From Takakia lepidozioides (lineage: Eukaryota > Streptophyta > Takakiopsida > Takakiales > Takakiaceae), in NCBI GenBank assembly GCA_030704615.1, contig CM060732.1, positions 37,553,053 through 37,617,052 of the forward strand: a stretch of DNA of 64,000 nt, in the 5' to 3' direction. Position numbers and translations under genes: made by a program. Below, one piece after another: positions 1 through 11,280 of the stretch. Under the pieces are notes generated by a model that worked only from the letters and a program-made list of their open reading frames with translations, ran no database searches and was not told the origin of the DNA. How positions within the stretch are numbered: position 1 is the first letter of the stretch; every line of letters begins with the position of its first letter.

Positions 1-667
1 CACCATATATGTTCTCTTCATGTTTCTTCCCTCCAATGAGTTTTCGTAATCTGACAGGCCTCGCGGCAAGGCAGGCAGATTGCCTGGCAGCATTCACAAC
101 AGAAGCCCAGCGGCTGCTTGCTGGAAAGCATTCAAGCGAGGATCTTTCACCACTGTCAGCGACCACTGGAGAAATTGCCCCACCCTGGTTTGAAGCTGCA
201 TCAACACTCACTGTCTCTTCATTTCCCTCTGAATCCTCCTCCTTCACATCAACCACTGCGGTTTCCGCAGTTGGAAATGTGAGAGGAACGTCGAGCTCGC
301 CGCTTTGGCCGTGATCATTCTCCTCAAGAAAAATGAAGGTGTCCCGGGCTGCGGCCTTGGCCGCAGCCTCAGCATATGACTTGGCTATGGCGTCCAGCCC
401 CTGCATGTCCAAACCCTTCATCAAGGGTGCCGTCAGATAGGAAGCAAATGATATATCCCCATGAGGACACCTCCTGGAACCTCTCTTGTAGAAGAGGGCA
501 CTAAGGCTGCCCACCTCTCCAACGTCTGCTGAGTTCCTAGGGGAATCGAAACTCAAACTTCTAAACCGGCCACTGAGCCCGAGACTACTGCAGCGAAAGC
601 TTGTGACGTCGAGATTGGAGCCATCGTCATGTTCCAGCTCACCTCCCTTGGATGCGCAAAGACCCAT
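1..667 (-). CDS. N-terminal exon of an acylated protein of unknown family (partial)
   Basis: An open frame on the minus strand starts at an ATG at 667 and runs 222 codons to the window edge without a stop. The protein begins MGLCASK: Gly2 and Cys4 fit N-myristoylation plus palmitoylation, so plasma-membrane attachment is inferred. It continues with a Ser-rich stretch, then an Ala-rich helix-like segment around residues 95-110 (many Ala, Glu and Lys), then an acidic region. No catalytic domain is visible in this part, and I do not recognise the family. G/C-rich third positions and regular amino-acid usage argue that it is real. The plus-strand frame over the same stretch is a shadow. The C-terminal part lies outside the window. 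An intron near the left edge cannot be excluded. Confidence 0.6.
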   Translation of the reverse strand, partial: MGLCASKGGELEHDDGSNLDVTSFRCSSLGLSGRFRSLSFDSPRNSADVGEVGSLSALFYKRGSRRCPHGDISFASYLTAPLMKGLDMQGLDAIAKSYAEAAAKAAARDTFIFLEENDHGQSGELDVPLTFPTAETAVVDVKEEDSEGNEETVSVDAASNQGGAISPVVADSGERSSLECFPASSRWASVVNAARQSACLAARPVRLRKLIGGKKHEENIYG

Positions 668-944
668 ACCACTCCCCTCTCCTCGTTTCCAGTTCTCACT
701 TCCAGCAGGGTTTAGGGTCCGAGTACTTGAGAATTAAGACTGTAAGTAAGCATGATTTGCTTCAAGGTCACAAAGAGAGAAGATTGTGTGAAATCAGGAC
801 CTCCAGCAGCATGAAACCCATGCTTCTGTCTAGCTACCAAGTCTTCTCTCTCTCTCCAAAACGAGCATCCACCCTCTCGTACTTCTCTCTGTCAAACGCA
901 CAAATGTCGCTGTAAAGCTGTACCCTTCTCTCCCATCCTTGGCA

Positions 945-952
945 GATATATA
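945..952 (-). promoter_or_regulatory. TATA-like box upstream of the 1-667 gene
   Basis: On the minus strand the sequence reads GGGTATATATCTGCC, about 280 bases before the ATG at 667. This is a plausible core promoter position for the acylated-protein gene. It is a short AT motif, so chance occurrence is possible. Confidence 0.25.
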
Positions 953-3720
953 CCCACAAAAACACTCCCCACAAAATCTGCTCCGGGCAGAATTATGGAA
1001 TGCAGGATGGGCGGGGAAGCCATGAGGGATTGAATGCTGGTGGGCGCCAAACCATGGCGCCAACGAGAGGTTCCTTGCATTGTGGGTGGCACATTGAAGG
1101 AGCCTAGGGAGTGCCTAGTTTCAACACCCTTCACCGCGCACTGCTGGCCCCGAGCTTCTCTATTTGGGAGCGAGTCATCTGGAGGCAGCGAACTGGGCTA
1201 CGCCGCGTGGAGAAAGATTTGGTGTTGCATCGAGTTCAAACAATCATCACATTCTTCAGCACAGTAATTGAGCCGTCGCATCATAATCTCTGTAGCGATC
1301 CGTCACATAAATTACTGATTCTTTGGAATGTCCCAGCGACGCATCTGAAGATCGCATACTTTTGTGTCGTCCACATGTATGAGCGTTTGTTTTCGGATGC
1401 AGTCAGGGATTCATTAATGTGTGTTTGCAGTTTGCACGAAGGTCGCTACAGTCTTTGTCCACTTCTCTCGTTGCTGCCTCTACTTTCATTTGTAGCTGTG
1501 CTGAAATCACTTTGCATTCCCTCTTCGCGAATGTGATAGGTCATGCCTCCTGCTGGCATATCAAAATCGAAGAGTTTAAGATAAATAGCACGCACTGATC
1601 TAAGCTGTGGAAGCTATGGAGGTCACTCAATGTCGCAGAGGAGAAGTTGGGCACTGTAGGCAATGTGAAGTTTGTCGCTCAACTTGGACACCAGGGGTCT
1701 ATGGTTGCAAGAACTACATGTGTCTATGGCAAGGACTAAGCCTCTGAGTTCTGTCTGTCTATGTCTGTCCGTCTCTCCCTCCCTCCTTCCAGATTGACTT
1801 CTCTCATTTGTGAGAGGCGTTCTTCAAAACAAACAACGATAAAGGTGCCTCAACTCCAACAGAACACAGACGGCACGACGAACTGTAGAACTGCAGAGAT
1901 AAAGGGAGACGAGTACCGAGTGCGAGAATGTGGGGGAAGAGAGGAAGCCCCAGTAGAGTGAAGTGAGAGAGATGTGGACGAACCTGTGGAAAGACTTCAA
2001 AGACTGGGCATAACATTGCCTGTTTACATGTAGTTGCGATGAGTCACGAGATACAGAAAGATAGTACAATGCTGCACAGTTCCCTGCAAAGCTTTGGCAC
2101 CCAACTAAGAAATCGTATGACGTTAGGGAATTCCTTGCTACTGAGGGCAGCAAGGGGGGGTGGAAGTGGAACGCCACCCAGCATGGATGATTCGACAGGC
2201 TGGGCCCTCATGGCATCAAATCGAAAGCTTGAGAACAAACGGACGTGATTATACAGATTCCGTTGCAAGCTTGGGAGGCCTTTAAGCCTGATGGCGTGAT
2301 TCTCTTTTCAGAATCCCCACGCCCCTCCAGCAATTGGCATTCCACTTGAGATCGATGAATCAAAGGCCAGTTCTTGAAGCTCTAATCCGGTCAGAGGAGA
2401 GGCGATGTGTACTACGGTAGAGTGACCTCGACAAATGCATGTTGTGGGGGAGTCCTTGAACATTTACGGGATCAGTTGTGTCACTATACTTCAAAAGGGA
2501 CTGTTACAAATAGAGCTAGGAATCTTACTTCCAAAAATATGGCACACGGGTATACTTGAATCTTCACACTCTTCCCCTGGAAAAAACTGATCCTTATCTC
2601 ACTCTGCAGCTGCAGGCACTGCACCCCTGGCTGTAGTATGGGTCGTCACAGGTCAGGCAAGTGGGGGCATGTGTCTCCTGACGAAAGGATGGCTATGTGG
2701 GATTGGGGTTTGTGCTTATCCATTATGGAGGAATCAAACTTGTTTTCTTCTGTGCTTACTTTGAATTTTTTCTAGTTGGGTTATATGTATGTTGGTGACA
2801 GACAGAGACCGAAAATCTAAGATCCTTGTGGTAGAGGTAGGTGATGGAGCAGCTGTGGTAGGGTTGTGGGGTCTCCCCGTCATTAGCACCTTCTTTTGTG
2901 GAAGGTGGAACCACCCGCACTTATACTAATATGAAGACCACGACACATCAAGGGCCTGCTCTGATCCGATCAATTCTGCTCAGTGTATTCAGATGTTTGA
3001 TGACTCGTGAACGATGGGATCGCTGGTCAAAACCCTACATTCCACAAGTCCGTGACCCTCTGTATCATCCAGTCGTTGTTGGTTATTTTGCTTTGCTCGT
3101 TCAGTTGCGAGGCTATGTTCTTGTTATCAAAGGTAGACAGCGTCATTTATACGGTGGATGCTGATATGGCAAGTGCAAGGTGTGATGCTTGAAGAGCAAT
3201 TCTGTTAATTAGTTTGCCTGATTGCACCTACCATATTACCTCACACTCTTGTTGACCCACTTTGGCAACAGCTGGTGGGCAGAGTGTGAGAGGCATGTCC
3301 AGGGTTGCCCTTGGCACTGTATGTGAATGGGAACGGTGGCTTGCTTGAGAGGTTGTGAGAGACTGGGGTGGATGTGATAAGTCTTGATGGACCATAGATA
3401 TGGCTTTGTTCTTGACTTCTTCCCAGTAAGTCCAAGAAACCACTTGTGGCTGTGCAAGGGAATGTTTACCCTGCTATACTTTTGGGCTCCTGTGCCTGCA
3501 ATCACTGAAGTCATTGAAAGGTACTTTTCTGTGAAACTGTAAAGCCAGTTCCTCCATGTTTGGGGAGATGAAGGTCTTGAGAAAGAGTTGGATTGTGAGT
3601 CTATGAATTTTTTGATATTGACTGCAGAGTAACATGTATATATTGCATCATTTCAATAATAAATTTTGTTTATTCATATTTCTCATATTATTTCTGGACC
3701 AAATAAAAGTCCAGAATTAG
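953..3720. other. Intergenic stretch, no gene supported
   Basis: Only short, overlapping open frames of mixed composition occur on both strands. I saw no conserved domain, no splice-consistent exon chain and no RNA gene. The sequence is mixed in composition and becomes AT-rich towards 3600-3720. Confidence 0.4.
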
Positions 3721-4002
3721 TTAAAATAGTGTTTTCGTCTCAAAAATAGCTTTTAGCTTATCCCAAACCTCTTCGGAACTTTTAGCGTCAATGACTAGAT
3801 TCATGTGATTGTCTCTCAAGCTCATTATGACGGTAGCCCTAGCCTTATGATCTTTTCTATCCCATAAAGCTTGGCCAATTGCATCAATAAGTCTTATATG
3901 TGATCCATCAATCAATCCCCACGGGTCTTTGTCTAGAAGAATCATTTCCATTCTAAATTTCCAGGACTGGTAATTGGTTCCATTGAACCGATAAAGCCTC
4001 TC
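3721..4002 (-). pseudogene. Ty1/Copia gag (UBN2-type) fragment
   Basis: The minus strand reads a short peptide with the hallmarks of Copia gag N-termini: an FNGTNYQSWKFRME entry motif, then a WGLIDG segment, then a DHKARATVIMSL helix, and finally a VWDKLKAIFET segment, where it stops at 3721. In intact elements this region encodes the capsid helices. Here it is under 100 residues and has no protease, integrase or RT beside it, so it is a relic. No LTRs were recognised around it. Confidence 0.75.
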
Positions 4003-4744
4003 TAAATATAGAGTTACTTTTCATGTCTCTAACTTTATCTACAAGTCAAGATGTAGATTATGGAGTTGTTTCCAACATCTTCACGGTCAAATTGAAGAAG
4101 ACAAAGAGGGGCAGTGATGAACCATCTAAAAGAATTGTCATAGTGCATGATATTAACAGGAGGTAGGGGATCTACGAGTCCTTTAGCCAGGGAGAAGACC
4201 TGGATTGGAAATAAATCCTTCTCCGAAACTTCAGTCCAGCTACGGGAGAAAAAGATTGCCCAATGTGTCAACCTGGAACGCTACTCAAAATCCTCACTAA
4301 TAAGCAGAAACTCTGGTGCATGTGCTGATCTGCCGGTCTTAAGTATTACATTGAAATTGGGTTACAACAAGCGGTGCGGGTTCTTAGTTTGTACACAAAT
4401 ATGATATTTCCAGTAAAATTTCTCGGCTAGTTTTCCTTCTGGCCATTTGCTATGTTTTTTGGATGTTCATCTGTAAATATGGATGGAATACATTTACACT
4501 TGTCTCGAATAAAGTGTGCATCAAGAAACCTTTCGCGTCGTCCAAGTCCTGCAATTGGGGGGAAGGGCCAACAAGGTGGGAGATACACGGAGGCACTGCC
4601 ATTGTTTTAGTGATATGAAGTTTTATGGAATGATGTTATGTCCCATCAAGGCATGACATACACTTAAGCCTTGTTGACTAATTTGGTATCTAATACCACT
4701 GCATATACCGTGCACATAGCTTTTCATTGAACAATATTAGCATC
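4003..4744. other. Intergenic stretch
   Basis: No coding potential, repeat structure or RNA gene was recognised between the Copia scrap and the TTAA-flanked segment. Confidence 0.4.
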
Positions 4745-5842
4745 TTAACCCCTAAACGACGACGCGCCCCGGATCGGGTCGTGTCGTTTTACATCCATCC
4801 CCGTAGTTTCCGTGGATGAAGTCAGATAGAAACGCCGTCTGAACGGAAAATGTGCGCCCCGCTGTCCTCTACACACTCCAGCAAAAAAATCTTGATTTGA
4901 GTAAATGCCCTGCATGCTAGGATTTTTCAAGTGTCAGATTTTGCATGGTTTTGAGGGGGCCAGGTTATTTGACCAGCCACATGGCCGGCGCGAAGGGGAA
5001 ATGCGGCGAGCATTGCAGCGGGGGCCACCTGCAGGGGAGTGGGTTGGCCGCATGCCTGCGCGCCATCATGGACATCATGGACAGGCCACCCGCCAAAGCC
5101 AGGTAGTCGCCGTGGTGACGGGCGACTCGGGGGCTGATCATCTCGGTTTCCCTTTTCACCCTCGGCGGGCCCTGCGTTTTTGCCTGACATGGCCCGAATC
5201 AAAGTCGTTGGAGAACCCACCGGAAGTCGTTGGAGAACCCACCGGACCGGCACCCAAATGCCTAAATTGGCACTAGCCTGAAAATTGCCAAAATACCCCA
5301 TCCACAAAGCAATTAGTGTCTGAATCCAATAATTTTTTGTGGAGGTCCTTTACATTGGGGCGCAGCATCTACTGACTGTAGGAATCAGGATTCAAAACAG
5401 TTTTGCTGATCATTTTGAAGCATTGGGGTAAGTAGAGTAAGTGGGATCCGTTTTGACCCCCCCCAACTCACATACAAGGTAGCCCCCCTATATTTTGAGA
5501 ATTTCGGTCTGAGATTTTGGGAGATGACCTGTTGTTTGCCCTTTATTCAGATTCTGGAGGCCATTTCTTCAAGAAAATTTGAAAAATCGCCAAACATGCA
5601 TGGTCAAAGCAATTTTTCCTCTTTTTTTTTTGTTCATGGTTTCATTTGGGAATTTTCTTTTGTTATAATCTACTAAATGGAACGGTCAAAACTGCTGAAA
5701 TTTCCTGAGGACCTTCATGTAATTAGTGTTGTTGAGATGGGACGGTTCATCCAGCTAGATGTAAGGGGGTAGGAAGTTACAGCTCAGCAATGCAGGGTAT
5801 ATACCCCTTTTTGGGAAAACTGCCAAAAGTTTTAAGGGTTAA
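4745..5842. mobile_element. Possible TTAA-flanked non-autonomous DNA element
   Basis: The segment is bounded by TTAA at 4745-4748 and 5839-5842. Just inside are imperfect inverted termini: CCCCTAAAC on the left, and the complement of GTTTTAAGGG (CCCTTAAAAC) on the right. TTAA duplication with CCC-starting termini is the signature of piggyBac-type elements. The interior (about 1.1 kb) has a GC-rich left third and no transposase frame. The termini are short and imperfect, so a chance arrangement is possible. Confidence 0.3.
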
Positions 5843-5959
5843 ATGCCGGTGTGTGTGGCTGCGTGTGGCAGGGGTCGTGGAGGTGGGAGCGCCCCTTACC
5901 CGGACATGGCCAGTCTACTGGCCGGCAAGCTAGTCGGTTGGGGCCACAATATGCACATA

Positions 5960-6367
5960 AAGCATTAGTTATTGCAAAAATTAGTAAGCCATTGGTAATC
6001 TGGTGGTTAAGAGCAATGAACAATAAACACAAGGTTTGGTGTTCAAATCTCGTTAGGTTGTATTGTGGCAGTAATGTGTATTATTAAATATATATTTTGT
6101 CGAAGGGTGTGCCTGGTCCGCTCGTCGGTCTGAAGGAGGGTCGGGTCTATTGGAGGGTCTGCTTGTCCGCTATAAGGTTGGAGTTGGTCTGTTAGAGGGT
6201 ATGCCCAATCCGCTAGAAGGTCCGCCGCAGTAGATGAACAAGGACTTCGAAAAATTTCAGAATCTGGCCGACCCGGTGAATGGGCGGTGGGCTTATGATC
6301 TGACCCCATATGGGCTGTATTGGCGGGCCCATAGGTGCATTCAAGACGCTAATATAAAAAATGAGAG
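5960..6367 (+). mobile_element. Short tRNA-headed repeat sharing its 3' end with the 38-42 kb retroelement
   Basis: At 5998-6060 the plus strand has a tRNA-like head, with an A-box-like TGGTGGTTAAGAGCA and a B-box-like GTTCAAATCTCG. At 6246-6367 it has about 120 bases that match the minus strand of 38289-38415 with only scattered differences, ending in the same AAAAAATGAGAG. The 63-base head also matches the minus strand near 42725-42780. The copy is therefore either an internally deleted version of the larger element or a SINE that borrows its tail. It has no coding capacity. The 5' boundary is uncertain. Confidence 0.55.
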
Positions 6368-6853
6368 GTGTGCATATATTAGTCTTTCACCTATATACCA
6401 ATACAAGTATCTATTTTTAAGAGAAAAACCATAAAAATCATAAAAATTAAAAATACTAAAATGTATGTACTATCTCTTATAGCATATTACATATATATCT
6501 TTATATTATATTATGTCCTCATTCATAACTTATCACCTGTTTTTTTGGCAATAGAGGGGGGGAAAAAAATGGCATTGTGGGCTTGAGTAGAACAGCCTGG
6601 ATAAAGAAACATGAGGAACCTCTGATCACTAAGTTGGGATATAAACACATAGTATCATTTGATATATGAATAGATGAATATACATAGACAATCAGCCATG
6701 AATAGAACACATTATAAACAAAAGGAGCATGTGCCCAGCTAGGACCACACGAAAATGAGTGTAACATGTGCCCAACTGGGAACTAAAAACTTTCATGTTC
6801 CCATTAAGTCTCATGGGAACAACCCATCATAGAAGGTTAAGGGCACTTTGGCC
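6368..6853. other. AT-rich spacer
   Basis: AT-rich sequence with no supported gene. It ends at the target duplication of the Mutator-like element. Confidence 0.4.
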
Positions 6854-6862
6854 AACTTGATG
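6854..6862. repeat. Left 9-bp target-site duplication of the MULE
   Basis: AACTTGATG stands immediately outside the left terminal repeat and recurs at 17558-17566 directly outside the right terminal repeat. Nine bases is the usual Mutator duplication length. Confidence 0.9.
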
Positions 6863-6916
6863 GCCAAGTAATAGATGGGCCCTGGAGCTGAATGCGAGGG
6901 AGCTGGTTCAGCCAGC
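6863..6916 (+). repeat. Left outer terminal inverted repeat of the MULE
   Basis: This 54-base arm pairs with 17503-17557 in inverted orientation, with one indel and about two substitutions. Confidence 0.9.
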
Positions 6917-6920
6917 ATGG

Positions 6921-7097
6921 ACCCCCCGCCACCCCCCCCCCCCCAACCCCCGCATCTGCCGCCCGCATACCGTGCGGCAGCCCCTCCCGCGCCTCATGTA
7001 CCCTCTGCCAGGACATGACACATGTCCTCTCACCCATCCCCATCCCGCCTCCCATCCTCACCTCATGCATGGCATCGTCCCTCATCCCCCCTGCATG
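6921..7097 (+). repeat. C-rich block of the left end, same orientation as the right-end copy
   Basis: The block begins with a long C run, passes through CATGTACCCTCTGCCAGGAC and ends near CATGCATGGCATCGTCCC. The copy at 17331-17502 reads in the same direction on +, whereas the blocks on both sides of it are inverted, as expected for terminal repeats. Confidence 0.85.
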
Positions 7098-7146
7098 CCT
7101 TCATCCTCCCCATGCCACATGCTTGCGTCCATTGCATACATGGTAT
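7098..7146 (+). repeat. Left inner terminal inverted repeat block of the MULE
   Basis: These 49 bases are the exact reverse complement of 17282-17330, beyond which the two ends diverge. This marks the inner limit of the terminal repeat. Confidence 0.9.
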
Positions 7147-7464
7147 CCCCAAACATACATCATGTCCTCAATTCAAATTCGTTTAGCCATCTTTTCAAAT
7201 TTTGAAATGGCAAATCTGAATAAAGAGAATGGACATTGGGATATATGCCACGTCGTCACATACACTGCCACCCCAATGGAGGGTTTTGCTACCCTCATCG
7301 TGCATTTCCTAGTAGAGCAGTTCTCTCCATGCGTTTCTAGCTTGTCCATGAATTGACAGCATTCCATTATACATGCCCAGAATATGAATGCAAAAAGGCG
7401 CGTGTGAGGATACGGCAGCGAAAGAAGACATCAGCAAACTCAGAAGCGTCTTATTTCTGTAAGC

Positions 7465-10215
7465 ATGGCTGAAGAGATTGAACATGGCAAGATTTTGCCC
7501 CACCTTCTTTCTAATCTGCAAAGTCAGCTACAGACACCAAAGACATGTACTTTCACACACCATGACTTGCAATGGAGGTCCCAATGGCACGGACAGATAC
7601 CTAATGAGAACACAACTGAAATTGCATATATTCCTTGGAATCGGGTGGCGGACTTCATTGCTGGTGAGTCCTCCCAGAAGGAAGCCCCATGCACGTTCCG
7701 CACTCATCGACAGAAAGGCACCCCTGCTGGGACTCTCCAGGCACCACGCATCAATAGTGCCATGAACATTACAAGGTATGAATTCAACTTGAGCATGCCA
7801 TGATTCATGAAAAATGAAATGAATGCTGCCACTACACAGGTTTTGTCCAATCCCACTAACCATGCACTTATGCTTTCATAAAGAGCGGTTCTAAAAGGCC
7901 ACTCATGTTTTTGGCGTAGGTATCACTGCGCCTATGGCCCACAAGACAATACCCTGAACACTGTGGAGGTAACAGAGGCTATGCGTGCGAAGAAATGGCA
8001 TGCAGGTCCACCAAAGAAAAGGGGGAGAAAGCCTACAGTGGGGCCAGAATCCAAAGGAAAAAAACCTAAACAAAAAAAGACTACAAACAACAAAACAGGA
8101 GAAGGCATCAAAAGAGGATGCATGTACCGATGTGCTGTCAAGCAATGCTACCTGGACCCTGCTATGGCAGAGATAATTTATTATGAGAAACAACATGTAA
8201 ATGGAAGAGGTCAGATATGCCACAGACCTTCATGTCACTTGAACCGATGTGCAATGGCTCCCCATCTTAGCGATGACATGAAATCATGGATTTTGCACAA
8301 TTTGCGTCTTGGGCTGAGCATAAACAAGATAATGGCCAAGCACACCATGCGAGTGAAGGAGTTGATGGAGCAAGGGCTGGACGTCAGCCGTGACACTTTT
8401 CTCTTCTCCCATGACATACGGAATATTGCGAAGCTATGCGATGAAGAGACATTCAAAAAACACCCAAATGATGCACAGAGTGTCCGCATGTGGGTGCATG
8501 AAAATATGGCTAGTGTTTTCTACTACCAAGAAGAAAAGAACCACAAGGCTTGGACATCCAGTGACATCATCCCTCCTTCCGGAAAGCAAAGGTGAAGTTC
8601 TCCTTCACAAAGCAGTATGCATCGAACTGCTTCGTCTGCATTGAAATTTGGCCATCACCGAATTGTCGCATGCGATGCCACCTTCGGAACCAATGAGAAG
8701 AAGGTGGGATCTGTCTTTTTACTTCATTGCAATCGTTGAAGCCAGGTTTAAGGTATACTTGCCATACTGCATCCCCACATCGTACAAATCTCATACTCAC
8801 TGCTTTCTCCATACAAATCTGCCTCAATTGTTGTACATTGATTGTTGTTTATGTAGTACCCACTATACACCATGATGGTATTCGACGAGCGGTTGAATGG
8901 AATCCCAGTTGCATTCATCATCACAACAAGATCAAAGGCAATCGATTTGGAGCCACGGATGTCCGCTCTGAACGGGAAGCTTCAGGCGAACCAGACAGGA
9001 TGGTGCCTACATGCTTTCATTGTTGATGATGCAGATGCTGAAATAAAAGCAATCAAGTGAATCCCGATTCGCAACTCTCTGGAATTTTTTGGTTTTTCTG
9101 CAAATCTCCACATTATAATGTTGTCACATGTCATTCTATGTCGGGGCCGTGTGGGGGCAGTCTGCAGTTTTTCTATGTCTTTGGCATGTGAGGAGAGCAT
9201 GACAAAAGAATGTCGTGTCTAAGTTCAAAGATGCAGATTTGCGTGCATGTGTCATGCAAGATATGTCAAAAATCATGTATAGTGCTGCAAAAAGCGAGGG
9301 TGACGGAGGTGAAGCATGGGCAGTGTGCGAACTTGTGAATTTGCGTTTCAAGTACCCCATTGTAAGTGAATTTTGTGACTACTTGGAGCAGGATTGGGTT
9401 CCCAAAGCTAAGATGTGGACAATGGGTTCTCGCAACATTCCACACGCAGGACAAGACACAAACGCCGCCATTGAAGCTTATCATGGCAATCTGAAGGCAC
9501 AACTGAAATGCACAAAGAGCAAACTGATCAGCAGACGAGTCGATTGGCTCATTCATAAACTCACAGGTGATTTGCTTACTCATTACTGGTATATGTCGTA
9601 TGCCAAAACATATGGCTTCATCCGCAACAAGCGACTTAAAGGCTTTGTGTGGAGCTCTATTTTGTTTGCCAAACAGATTCCCGATTGCAATGTGAACCTT
9701 CCGCAGACAAAAGGGGGCATCGCCACTATCAAATGTATTTGGGATGAGGGGACTATACGGTTCACAATCCACAGTCCAACTGGGGATGTTGTGATTGTCA
9801 GCATGCCCGCAAAGGTAATATGTGTGCGCATCAGGTGAAGGTGTTGCAAATGTTGCACCCCAACTTAGAAAATGGCACCATAGCCAAATTCTGTGGAAGC
9901 CTTATTGGGAGCAGTAGAGGTGGCCTTCATAGCTTGTTTGCACCACCTCAATCACTAGCTGACATGCCTTCCAAAGCACCCATGCGTCCTACCCAAAACG
10001 CATCACCATATTCCGCCCAGAAAAGTCCAAAACTGGAATTACTGCCATTAATATCCAATGAGTTCGAGCGGGTTCTAGACATGACAAGACATAATAGGGT
10101 CTTGCAGCAACATCTCCTTGCTATGGTTAGAGCAGCCAAAGGGAAAATTTGTGACTTGACGTGTAGCATGGACGAGGGTATTCATCATCCCCAAGAAGAC
10201 CCCACTTTTCACTGA
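7465..10215 (+). pseudogene. MULE transposase (zinc finger, DDE and SWIM-tail regions), broken
   Basis: Exons can be followed as 7465-7775, 7920-8703, then from 8857 and on to 9838, with GT/AG borders at the first two introns. Order: an N-terminal DNA-binding region with spaced Cys/His (RCAVKQC ... H ... QICH, near 8130-8220), a basic tract, then a CDATFGTN motif near 8670 carrying the first catalytic Asp, YPLYTMMVFDE and a FIVDDADAE block near 9020 with the second, and LCLWHVRRA followed by DTNAAIEAYHGN near 9455. It ends with a CAHQVK element that resembles the second half of a SWIM finger. Breaks: an in-frame TGA at 8593-8595, a TGA at 9200-9202 where the family has Trp, and a one-base frameshift near 9813 before CAHQ. 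Transposition by this copy is therefore unlikely. Confidence 0.85.
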
Positions 10216-10914
10216 GGTTGACGATGGAGCAACCAACTCCCTTGTGAGATGAAAGATTTTCTGGAGGCGCTCGGTAGAAAGCGTCATGTGGCAAACCTGC
10301 CTGAACGGCAGAATGCAGCAAAGAGACAATTGTACGCATCTTGATGCACGTGGAGGTGGGGGGGTGAATCATGAAGGCGTGTTGATATGAAATTGCATGG
10401 ATTCTGGACTGTGTTTGGTGTTAATTTTGCATGTCATGGCATGTCTAATGTGTTCTTCCCATAGGGTGTTGCATTCATTTCATTCATTCATTCCATGCTC
10501 GTCATAAGCCTCAACAATGGATATTGCCTTGCAGACTTTGGCACATGCAACCACATTGCAAAAATAGCCGGGATACAAGACATAATTTGCCTCAACCATC
10601 CTGAAACCATGTACATTACATTGTTCCATATGCATCCTACGTAGTGGTAGAGTAGCCACCTCGAAGGCTGGCTGATAGACGGCTGCTCACACGCATTTCA
10701 GCCATGGAAACAAGGACATGCATACAATGCAATGTACATGAGAAGAAGAACCCTAAAACCTTTCATCCATATCAAGCATATGCATATTACCAACCCGTAT
10801 TCAGGCCGTCACCATTCATCCCATTCTGGAAATGCATAGGAATCCTATGCATGTTATCATGTGATATTTCGTCGTCACCATTCATCCCATTCATCCCTAT
10901 CCATGTTATCATCC
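10216..10914. other. MULE interior, non-coding
   Basis: The sequence between the transposase and the tandem repeat has no supported frame and includes short CATTCATT runs. Confidence 0.45.
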
Positions 10915-11280
10915 GTATTCGACATCACCATTCACCACATTCATCCCATCCATCTCAACCCTATCCATATTTCATCCATATTGCGCCATCACCATCCATC
11001 CAATTCAGCACATTCATATCATCCTATCCATGCTTTCATCTGTATTCGACATCACCATTCACCACATTCATCCCATCCATCTCAACCCTATCCATATTTC
11101 ATCCATATTGCGCCATCACCATTCATCCAATTCAGCACATTTATATCATCCTATCCATGTTATCATTTGTATTCGACGTCAGCATTCATCCCATTCATCC
11201 CATTCATCCCATCCATTCCAACCCTATCCATGTTTCATCCATATTTCGTCGTCACCATTCATCCCATTCATCACGTGAGA
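10915..11280 (+). repeat. 127-bp tandem repeat inside the MULE
   Basis: Units start with GTATTCGACATCACC at 10915, 11042 and 11169, so the period is 127. Each unit is itself built from degenerate ATTCATCC/ATCCAT pentamer-like motifs. About 2.9 copies are present. A long open frame here is a by-product of the repeat and its His/Ile/Pro/Ser-rich translation is not a credible protein. Confidence 0.85.

Noticed and set aside
5998-6060. Functional tRNA gene
   Set aside because: A- and B-box-like motifs exist but no cloverleaf with paired acceptor stem can be drawn, and the segment is repeated at 42.7 kb within a retroelement.
6837-7205. Gly/Pro-rich frames at the MULE ends
   Set aside because: They are translations of the terminal repeat with its C run, and recur at 17268-17531 for that reason alone.
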